NCBI GenBank assembly: GCA_002271215.1
Contig: CP018628.1
Span: 3,844,001 to 3,908,000 of the forward strand
Length of the DNA stretch: 64,000 nt
DNA from: Lelliottia jeotgali
GTDB taxonomy: Bacteria; Pseudomonadota; Gammaproteobacteria; Enterobacterales; Enterobacteriaceae
Reading direction: 5' to 3'
A program made the translations under genes and the position numbers. Under the pieces are notes generated by a model. That model searched no databases. It saw only the letters and a list, made by a program, of their open reading frames with translations, and had not been told where the DNA came from. This document shows positions 55,586-64,000 of this stretch, piece by piece; within the stretch, counting starts at the first letter, position 1, and each line of letters begins with the position of its first letter.

Positions 55586-56617
55586 TTACGCCACCTCTTT
55601 TTTGCGTTTCGGAAACGGGGTGACGTGCTTTCCCCCTTTGTTGCCCGGCTGGAAACGGCTGTACTTCAGCGCGCGCTGATGGCGGGTCAGCGCCTGACGC
55701 AAGCGCCCGTCGAGCACCAGTACACCGAGCAGCACCAGCCCGGCGATAAAGTCGTTCCACCAGGCAGGGAGTTTGAACAGCACCAGCACGGTGTCGATTT
55801 GCGTGAGGAAAAAGGCACCGAGAAACGCGCCGACCAGCGTCCCGGTTCCGCCAAGCAGCGAAATGCCGCCCAGCACGCAGGCGGCGATGGCTTTCATCTC
55901 CAGCCCGCTGCCGGTCTGATTCGGCACAAAACCGATCTGCGAGGCAAAGACGATCCCGGCGCAGGCAGCCAGCACGCCATTAAGCGTAAAGGCGATCATC
56001 CGGGTGCGGTTCACCGCCACGCCGAGCTGGCGCGCAGCGGCGAGGTTATCGCCCACGGCGTAAAAATCGCGGCCCGACGCGGTGCGCGACAGCGTCCACG
56101 CGCCAATCAGTGCCAGAAACAGCACCACCATCCCAAGCGGCGAAATGCCCACCGCGACCGGCTCCGACAGCGCTTTCAGGCTAGACGGTAAACCTTCGAT
56201 CCACTTCCCGCCGGTCCACAGCAGCATCGCGCCACGGTACATCCCCAGCGTACCGAGCGTGGCGACAATCGCCGGAATGCGCAGCCCGACCACCAGTAGC
56301 CCGTTAAAGGCCCCGGCCAGCGCACCAATCGCCACCGCAAACAGCATTGAAACCGGCAGACTGTAGCCATTGTTGAGCGCCACGCCGACGGCGATCGCAC
56401 ACAGCCCGACGGTCGAACCGACCGACACATCAATGTTGCGCGTCAGCATCACCAGCGTCGCGCCCAGCGCCAGCAGGATCAGGATTTGCGAGCTGGCGAA
56501 AATCATCCCCAGGGTCTGAAAACTCAGATAGGCCGGATTGAGCGCAACCAGCACGCCAAACAGCGCCAGAATGGCGAGGAAGGCGCTCAACTCGCGGTTT
56601 TTAAGTAAGGTCTTCAT
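55586..56617 (-). CDS. lsrC: AI-2 ABC transporter permease LsrC
   Basis: Inner-membrane permease of 343 residues (E. coli 342), partner of LsrD. The first helices ([20 protein letters not shown]) are followed by [20 protein letters not shown] and the coupling-loop region [16 protein letters not shown] that docks on LsrA. ATG overlaps the lsrA stop in ATGA (56614-56617). Confidence 0.94.
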   Translation of the reverse strand: MKTLLKNRELSAFLAILALFGVLVALNPAYLSFQTLGMIFASSQILILLALGATLVMLTRNIDVSVGSTVGLCAIAVGVALNNGYSLPVSMLFAVAIGALAGAFNGLLVVGLRIPAIVATLGTLGMYRGAMLLWTGGKWIEGLPSSLKALSEPVAVGISPLGMVVLFLALIGAWTLSRTASGRDFYAVGDNLAAARQLGVAVNRTRMIAFTLNGVLAACAGIVFASQIGFVPNQTGSGLEMKAIAACVLGGISLLGGTGTLVGAFLGAFFLTQIDTVLVLFKLPAWWNDFIAGLVLLGVLVLDGRLRQALTRHQRALKYSRFQPGNKGGKHVTPFPKRKKEVA

Positions 56618-58101
56618 GATTGGCCTCCAAAAGCCAGCGCCATCATTCTGTCGACGCTGACGGCGTGGCGCGGGAGTTCGCCGTTGAGCACGCCCTGATG
56701 CATCACCAGTACGCGGTCGGCGAGCCCCGGAAATTCATCGAGATCGCTGGAGATCATCAGCACCGCCACGTTTTGTGCCGCCACGCTTTTGATCAGTTGA
56801 TAGATATCCGCGCGGGCCGAAACGTCCACCCCGCGCGTCGGTTCATCGACGATCAGCAGCAGCGGATTGGCCTCCAGACAGCGCGCCAGCAGGACCTTCT
56901 GCTGATTGCCGCCGGAGAGCGTACGCACTGTTTGATCCGGGTGATTGAGTTTGATCCCCAGCGCCCGGTGATAACGCTCCACCACCGCCGCTTCACGTTT
57001 GCGCTGCTGCCAGATGGAGGGCTCATTCAGCGCCACGGTGTTCCAGCGGATCGGCGCATCGAGAAACAGACCGGACACCTGCCTGTCTTCCGGGAGGTAA
57101 ACCAGCCCCTTGTCGAGGCGCGACAGCACCGAGTCGCCACCGATCTCCTGATTTTCCAGCCAGATCTTTCCGCCGCGAACGGGGCGCAGTCCGTACAGCG
57201 TTTCAGCAAATTCCGTGCGCCCCGATCCTACAAGACCCGCCAGCCCGACGATCTCTCCGGCATAGATCTCAAGATTTAGATCGATAAAGCCTTCGCCCGT
57301 CAGATCTTCCACCCGCAGCACAGGGAAATCCTGCGCCTGGGTGCGCCGATTGCCCGGCAGCGCCAGCCACAATTTTTGCGTGTCGCTTAAGGTGTGTTCA
57401 CGGCTGACGGGCGTCATCGCCGCAATTAAGGCGCTGTCGTCGAACGCCGCGGTTTCGCCGCTCAGCACCACCGCCCCGTCGCGCATCACCGAGACGTGGC
57501 TGGCGAGCAGGCGAATCTCCGGCAGTTTGTGGGAGATAAACACGATGCCGACGCCGAGCGCCTGTAGCGCGCGAATCTGGCGAAACAGGCGCTCGGTTTC
57601 CCCTGGTGTGAGCGACGCCGTCGGTTCATCGAGGATCAGGATTTTCGCCTCGCGCATTAATCCGCGCAGGATCTCCACCATCTGCTGATCCGCCACTTCC
57701 AGCGTACTGGCGGCAGCGTCGAGATTAAGCTGGCATTGCAGCTGCTGGAGTTTATCGGCGAGGCGTTTTTCGAGCGCAGTTCCGCGCGGCAGGCGGAACA
57801 GGATGTTTTCACGCACGGTAAGATTGGGAAATAACATCGGCTCCTGCGGCACCAGATAGATCCCTAACTGGTGCGCCTGGCCGGGCTTAAGGCGCGCAAA
57901 AGGTTTTCCTTCAACGGTCAGTTCACCGCCGTCGGGCGTTTCCACCCCGGCGATAATTTTCATCAACGTCGATTTTCCCGCGCCGTTACCGCCCATCAAG
58001 GCGTGGACCTGACCGGACAGCAGCGTGAAATCAATGCCTTTCAGCACCGGCACGCCGGAGAACTGCTTGTGGATATCACGCGCTTCGATCAGGATCGTCA
58101 T
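56614..58101 (-). CDS. lsrA: AI-2 ABC transporter ATPase LsrA
   Basis: Cytosolic double ATPase driving AI-2 import. About 495 residues with two ABC domains: Walker [10 protein letters not shown] near 40, Walker [10 protein letters not shown] near 160, then a second domain with [17 protein letters not shown] and [10 protein letters not shown] near 400. In the second domain the Walker A is degenerate (GLVGSGRTE), as in sugar importers of the RbsA type. The second ATG (58101) is better spaced from GGAG than the first (58104). First gene of the leftward operon lsrACDBFG, divergent from lsrR. Confidence 0.95.
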   Translation of the reverse strand: MTILIEARDIHKQFSGVPVLKGIDFTLLSGQVHALMGGNGAGKSTLMKIIAGVETPDGGELTVEGKPFARLKPGQAHQLGIYLVPQEPMLFPNLTVRENILFRLPRGTALEKRLADKLQQLQCQLNLDAAASTLEVADQQMVEILRGLMREAKILILDEPTASLTPGETERLFRQIRALQALGVGIVFISHKLPEIRLLASHVSVMRDGAVVLSGETAAFDDSALIAAMTPVSREHTLSDTQKLWLALPGNRRTQAQDFPVLRVEDLTGEGFIDLNLEIYAGEIVGLAGLVGSGRTEFAETLYGLRPVRGGKIWLENQEIGGDSVLSRLDKGLVYLPEDRQVSGLFLDAPIRWNTVALNEPSIWQQRKREAAVVERYHRALGIKLNHPDQTVRTLSGGNQQKVLLARCLEANPLLLIVDEPTRGVDVSARADIYQLIKSVAAQNVAVLMISSDLDEFPGLADRVLVMHQGVLNGELPRHAVSVDRMMALAFGGQS

Positions 58102-58111
58102 CATCGCTCCG

Positions 58112-58150
58112 TTTTGAACAAATGATTTTTTGATTTAATAATGTTCAAAA
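58112..58150. promoter_or_regulatory. Candidate LsrR operator before lsrA
   Basis: TTTTGAACA (58112-58120) and TGTTCAAAA (58142-58150) are perfect inverse copies 21 bases apart, 11 bp upstream of lsrA. A related half-site AGTTCAAAA lies against the lsrR start codon (58308-58316). LsrR represses both directions in E. coli from this interval, so these are likely its sites. I searched for a CRP site here and saw only half-sites. Confidence 0.65.
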
Positions 58151-58318
58151 GCGTAGACGGTGAACTATATTGACAACCGTGCAGGGATCACAATTTCATG
58201 GATTAAGATCCTAATAACCGATCGTCGTTTTTTTAAAGATCCGTTTTGCCGCGTGGCTCACACTTTCTGCCTGCGTCAAAGCGAACATATGATCTAAATT
58301 TTTATAAGAGTTCAAAAT

Positions 58319-59290
58319 ATGGGCGATAAACGCATTGCCGAAGAGAGTCGGTTTGCCGGACTGGCGCTGGCAGAGGAAGAACTGGTCGCCCGGGTGGCGT
58401 GGTGTTACTACCACGACGGCCTGACGCAGAACGATATTGGCGAGCGCTTAGGGCTGCCACGCCTGAAGATCTCGCGCTTACTGGAAAAAGGGCGTCAGTC
58501 GGGGGTGATCCGCGTGCAGATCAACTCTCGCTATGAGGGATGTCTGTCGCTGGAAACTGAGTTGCAGCAGCGCTTTGGCCTGAAATTGGTTCGCGTGGTG
58601 CCGGCTCTGAATTCCGCGCCGATGAACGTGCGCCTGGGGATTGGCGCAGCGCAGTCGCTGATGGGTTTACTGGAACCCGGACAGCTGCTGGCGGTGGGAT
58701 TTGGTGAAGCCACCATGAGCTGCATTCAGCACTTAAGCGGCTTTATTAGCTCACAGCAGGTGCGGCTGGTGACACTTTCCGGCGGCGTAGGGCCGTACAT
58801 GACCGGCATCGGCCAGCTGGATGCAGCCTGCAGTATCAGCATGATCCCGGCTCCGCTGCGGGTTTCATCGGCAGAAGTGGCAGGGATTTTAAAACGCGAA
58901 GCCAGCGTGCGGGATGTGATCCTCGCCGCCACCGCCGCCGACGCAGCGGTCGTGGGGATTGGCTCCGTGAATCAGCGCCGCGACGCCACTATTCTGCGCT
59001 CCGGTTATATCAGCGAAGGCGAGCAGCTCATGTATGCGCGCAAAGGGGCGGTCGGCGACATTCTCGGCTATTTCCTCAATGCCGCAGGCGAACGGGTGCC
59101 GGATCTGGAGATTCATCAGGAATTGCTCGGCGTGACGCTCGATGAACTGGCGCAGTTGCCCACCATCGTCGGCGTGGCCGGAGGGGAAGAAAAAGCAGAT
59201 GCGATTTACGCCGCACTGAAAGGTCGCCTGATTAATGGCCTGGTGACGGAAGAGACGACAGCCCGCGCGGTGCTTGCCCTGGCGAACTAA
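58319..59290 (+). CDS. lsrR: LsrR repressor of the lsr operon
   Basis: 323-residue SorC-family regulator. N-terminal helix-turn-helix [20 protein letters not shown], then a phosphosugar-binding domain ([42 protein letters not shown]). Phospho-AI-2 releases it from DNA. Operator-like arms are at 58112-58150 and next to its own start. Followed by lsrK after 33 bp. Confidence 0.95.
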   Translation: MGDKRIAEESRFAGLALAEEELVARVAWCYYHDGLTQNDIGERLGLPRLKISRLLEKGRQSGVIRVQINSRYEGCLSLETELQQRFGLKLVRVVPALNSAPMNVRLGIGAAQSLMGLLEPGQLLAVGFGEATMSCIQHLSGFISSQQVRLVTLSGGVGPYMTGIGQLDAACSISMIPAPLRVSSAEVAGILKREASVRDVILAATAADAAVVGIGSVNQRRDATILRSGYISEGEQLMYARKGAVGDILGYFLNAAGERVPDLEIHQELLGVTLDELAQLPTIVGVAGGEEKADAIYAALKGRLINGLVTEETTARAVLALAN

Positions 59291-59323
59291 GCCACTTGCC
59301 CCGTGCCAACACGAGGCAAGCTC

Positions 59324-60904
59324 ATGAGTTACCTTTTAGCGTTAGATGCAGGGACGGGAAGCGTTCGCGCCGTGGTGTTTGATTTACAGGGCAACCAAAT
59401 TGCCGTCGGCCAGGCAGAGTGGAAACACCTGAGCGTGGAGAACGTGCCCGGCTCGATGGAGTTCGATCTCGACACCAACTGGCGTCTGGCCTGCCAGTGC
59501 ATTCATCAGGCGCTGGAGCGCGCACATCTGAGCGCGGCAGATATTCAGTCTGTCGCTTGTTGTTCGATGCGCGAGGGGATCGTGCTGTACGATCGCAACG
59601 GCGACGCCATCTGGGCCTGCGCCAACGTCGATGCCCGCGCCAGCCGCGAAGTGGCTGAGCTGAAAGAGATCCACGACTATCGTTTTGAATCCGAAGTGTA
59701 TGACGTCTCCGGCCAGACTCTGGCTCTCTCCGCCATGCCGCGCCTGCTGTGGCTGGCGCACCATCGCCCGGATATTTATCGCAAGGCAGCGACCATCACC
59801 ATGATCAGCGACTGGCTGGCGGCGAAACTTTCCGGCGAGCTGGCGGTGGACCCGTCCAATGCGGGTACCACCGGGATGCTCGATCTGTTCAGTCGCGACT
59901 GGCGCCCTGCCCTGTTGGATATGGCCGGGCTGCGCGCTGATATTCTCTCCCCCGTCAGAGAAACAGGCACTGTGCTCGGGGCCGTGACCCACAAGGCGGC
60001 GCAAGAATGTGGTTTGCGCGAAGGCACGCCGGTGGTGATGGGCGGCGGCGACGTGCAGCTGGGCTGTCTGGGCCTCGGCGTGGTGCGCGCCGGGCAAACC
60101 GCCGTACTGGGCGGGACCTTCTGGCAGCAGGTGGTGAATCTCCCGCAGGTGCGTACCGATCCGGAGATGAATATCCGCGTGAATCCGCACGTGATCCCCG
60201 GCATGGCGCAGGCTGAATCCATCAGCTTCTTTACCGGGCTGACGATGCGCTGGTTCCGCGACGCGTTTTGCGCCGAAGAGAAGCTGATCGCCGAGCGGAT
60301 GGGGATGGACGCCTATTCCCTGCTCGAAGAGATGGCCGCCCGCGTCCCGGCGGGTTCACACGGCGTGATGCCGATCTTCTCCGATGCGATGCATTTTAAG
60401 CAGTGGTATCACGCGGCACCGTCGTTTATTAACCTCTCCATCGACCCGGAAAAGTGCAATAAAGCGACGTTATTCCGCGCGCTGGAAGAGAACGCGGCGA
60501 TTGTCTCCGCCTGTAATTTGGCGCAGATTTCGCACTTTTCCGGCGTGACCTTTGAGAGCCTGGTGTTCGCGGGTGGCGGCGCAAAAGGGGCACTCTGGAG
60601 CCAGATCTTATCCGACGTTACTGGCTTGCCGGTGCGCGTGCCGGAAGTGAAAGAAGCCACCGCGCTGGGCTGTGCCATTGCGGCAGGTACGGGGGCTGGG
60701 CTGTATGCAGATATGGCGTCGACGGGGGAAAAACTGGTGCGCTGGAGCCGGGAGTTTACGCCCAATCCCGAGCACCGCGAGCTGTACGACGGCATGATGC
60801 AGAAGTGGCAGGCGGTCTACGCCGATCAGCTTGGGCTGGTGGACAGCGGACTGACGACGTCGATGTGGCAGGCGCCGGGGCTTGTAAGAGTTGTGGCACC
60901 TTGA
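59324..60904 (+). CDS. lsrK: Autoinducer-2 kinase LsrK
   Basis: 526-residue FGGY-family kinase (E. coli 530) that phosphorylates imported AI-2 and traps it. ATG 59324 follows GAGG; the 7-codon extension upstream is not needed. [16 protein letters not shown] at the N-terminus is the phosphate loop of the fold; [15 protein letters not shown] and [20 protein letters not shown] mark the second domain and ATP site. In one transcript with lsrR. Confidence 0.96.
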   Translation: MSYLLALDAGTGSVRAVVFDLQGNQIAVGQAEWKHLSVENVPGSMEFDLDTNWRLACQCIHQALERAHLSAADIQSVACCSMREGIVLYDRNGDAIWACANVDARASREVAELKEIHDYRFESEVYDVSGQTLALSAMPRLLWLAHHRPDIYRKAATITMISDWLAAKLSGELAVDPSNAGTTGMLDLFSRDWRPALLDMAGLRADILSPVRETGTVLGAVTHKAAQECGLREGTPVVMGGGDVQLGCLGLGVVRAGQTAVLGGTFWQQVVNLPQVRTDPEMNIRVNPHVIPGMAQAESISFFTGLTMRWFRDAFCAEEKLIAERMGMDAYSLLEEMAARVPAGSHGVMPIFSDAMHFKQWYHAAPSFINLSIDPEKCNKATLFRALEENAAIVSACNLAQISHFSGVTFESLVFAGGGAKGALWSQILSDVTGLPVRVPEVKEATALGCAIAAGTGAGLYADMASTGEKLVRWSREFTPNPEHRELYDGMMQKWQAVYADQLGLVDSGLTTSMWQAPGLVRVVAP

Positions 60905-60910
60905 AAAGAT

Positions 60911-60982
60911 GCCGGATGGCGCGATGCTTATCCGGCCTACGGTATTGTTCCCTCTCCCTGTGGGAGAGGGTCAGGGTGAGGG
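60911..60982. repeat. REP unit plus CTCTCCC hairpin repeat after lsrK
   Basis: GCCGGATGGCGCGATGCTTA (start of a REP, 60911-60941) is followed by CCCTCTCCCTGTGGGAGAGG (60950 on) and CAGGGTGAGGG. The second unit matches the one at 52373-52407 on the far side of the lsr block. Confidence 0.8.
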
Positions 60983-61068
60983 CATCAGGCCGCAGCCAAT
61001 CTTTGAATCCCATCACAATCACCGCACTCCTCTTTTCCCCTTTTGTCTGCGACTGGCTAAATTAGTAA

Positions 61069-63132
<2,064 letters not shown>

Positions 63133-63136
63133 CCTG

Positions 63137-63207
63137 TTGCCCGGTGGCGCTGCGCTTACCGGGCCTACAAAACCTCGTAGGCCGGTGCAAGCGAAGCGCC
63201 GCCCGGC
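63137..63207. repeat. REP pair (BIME) between fadH and rlmG
   Basis: TTGCCCGGTGGCGCTGCGCT with ACCGGGCCTAC on the left and CGTAGGCCGGTGCAAGCG with GCGCCGCCCGGCAA on the right form an imperfect long hairpin in the convergent gap. Likely also terminates both transcripts. Confidence 0.85.
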
Positions 63208-63216
63208 AAAAAGAGC

Positions 63217-64000
63217 TTAGCGACGACGACCCAGTTTCACCGCTTTCAGCACCACGAATTTGTTATTGGTGGCGATGGTCTCGCAGTTACCGAAGATCTT
63301 CTTCAGTTTGTGGAAGTAGTCGAGGTGACGGTTCGCCACGATGTACAGCTCACCGTTAATTTTCAGACAACGACGCGCATGGTGGAACATTTCCCACGCC
63401 ACGTTATCCGTCAGAGCGTGTTTCTGGTGGAATGGCGGGTTGCAAATGACCGCGTTGAAGCGGAAAGGCTCCACGCCTGACAGGGCGTTGTTGATCATGA
63501 ACTCGCAACGGTCCAGATTTTCCGGCATGTTGGTTTCAACATTCAGTCGGCTGGACGCCACCGCCATTGGCGATTCATCGGTGAAGATAACGCTGGCTTC
63601 CGGGTTTTTCTCCAGCAACGTCAAACCGATGATGCCATTACCGCAGCCAAGATCAACGATTTCGCCTTCCAGATTGTCCGGCAGATGTTCCAGGAAGAAA
63701 CGTGCGCCGATATCCAGGCCGGTGCGCGAGAAGACGTTTGCATGGTTGTGGATAGTCCAGTTGGTTCCGTCCAGTTTCCAGCTCAGCGTTTCTGGTGCAT
63801 CCGCAAGTTCAGGTTTAGTGAAGGTTGGGTTGATCAAACGCGCCTTTTTCCACGCTAACGTAGTGGTGGTTGGACCCAGCACTTTTTCGAACAGCTCAAT
63901 CGTGGAGTTGTGAATATCACGCGCTTTAGCACCCGCGATAATGCGCGTTTCTGGGGTAACGACCTGACGCAGCGCGCGCAACTGCTGTTCCAGCAGAGCC
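63217..64000 (-). CDS. rlmG: 23S rRNA guanine-1835 N2-methyltransferase, C-terminal part
   Basis: Methylates G1835 of 23S rRNA. The frame runs off the right end of the window, so about 260 C-terminal residues of the ~378 are visible. The SAM-binding [16 protein letters not shown] and the catalytic NPPFHQ motif of N2-guanine methylases are intact. Ends with the basic VKLGRRR. Convergent with fadH across a REP pair. Confidence 0.95.
   Translation of the reverse strand, partial: ALLEQQLRALRQVVTPETRIIAGAKARDIHNSTIELFEKVLGPTTTTLAWKKARLINPTFTKPELADAPETLSWKLDGTNWTIHNHANVFSRTGLDIGARFFLEHLPDNLEGEIVDLGCGNGIIGLTLLEKNPEASVIFTDESPMAVASSRLNVETNMPENLDRCEFMINNALSGVEPFRFNAVICNPPFHQKHALTDNVAWEMFHHARRCLKINGELYIVANRHLDYFHKLKKIFGNCETIATNNKFVVLKAVKLGRRR

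Noticed and set aside
58151..58318. CRP site in the lsrA-lsrR gap
   Set aside because: Only single TCACA half-sites with poor partners (near 58195 and 58258) were seen; none fits TGTGA-N6-TCACA well enough to list.

Overview
The window looks like the chromosome of a Citrobacter-type enterobacterium. From about 33.5 kb to the right end it follows the Escherichia coli order ileX - nfeF(yqjH) - nfeR(yqjI) - aer - patA - ygjH - ebgR - ebgA - ebgC - ygjI - ygjJ - ygjK - fadH - rlmG. A complete dha (glycerol fermentation) regulon, as known from Citrobacter freundii and Klebsiella, lies to the left. Assignment to Citrobacter is inference from gene content and protein similarity recalled from memory; no database search was possible.

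Layout. (1) 1-2.0 kb: the C-terminal end of a Ski2-like DEAD/DEAH helicase, then an intact 768-bp IS1 without a target duplication. (2) 2.4-19.5 kb: the dha regulon. Glycerol facilitator, reactivase large subunit and B12-dependent glycerol dehydratase subunits (dhaE, dhaC, dhaB) run leftwards. An HbpS-like gene, dhaT, reactivase small subunit and a PduO-type cobalamin adenosyltransferase run rightwards. The activator dhaR and glycerol dehydrogenase dhaD run leftwards, followed by the PTS-coupled kinase dhaKLM and a separate ATP-dependent dihydroxyacetone kinase running rightwards. The two divergent control regions contain three pairs of a 15-bp palindrome, GTTYC-N5-GRAAC, which are strong candidates for DhaR sites. 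(3) 19.5-33.4 kb: an AT-richer P4/CP4-57-like island remnant. It has a 1264-residue SIR2-domain protein (probable defence gene), a junction between two 5'-truncated genes, an inovirus-Gp2-like gene, a YfjI-type gene, an AlpA regulator, a hypothetical gene, a 52-residue ORF facing a Fic protein, and a tyrosine integrase. It ends in the 3' 47 nt of tRNA-Ile2 (ileX), so the island used ileX as its attachment site. The intact tRNA copy must lie left of the window. (4) 33.5-52.3 kb: conserved backbone (ferric siderophore reductase and its regulator, chemoreceptors, putrescine aminotransferase, ebg operon, ygjIJK). (5) 52.4-60.9 kb: a complete lsr system (lsrGFBDCA divergent from lsrRK) for import and breakdown of the quorum signal AI-2, placed between ygjK and fadH. 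(6) 61-64 kb: fadH and the start-truncated rlmG.

How the parts work together. Glycerol enters through the GlpF-type channel. An oxidative branch (DhaD, then DhaKLM or the ATP kinase) feeds glycolysis, while a reductive branch (DhaBCE with DhaF/DhaG reactivation and adenosylcobalamin made with the PduO-type enzyme, then DhaT) disposes of reducing equivalents as 1,3-propanediol. DhaR is expected to set both branches. The lsr genes form a closed loop: LsrK phosphorylates imported AI-2, AI-2-P releases LsrR from the divergent promoter, and LsrG/LsrF degrade the signal. Short imperfectly conserved palindromic repeats (REP/BIME) occupy most convergent gaps of the backbone but were not seen in the island.
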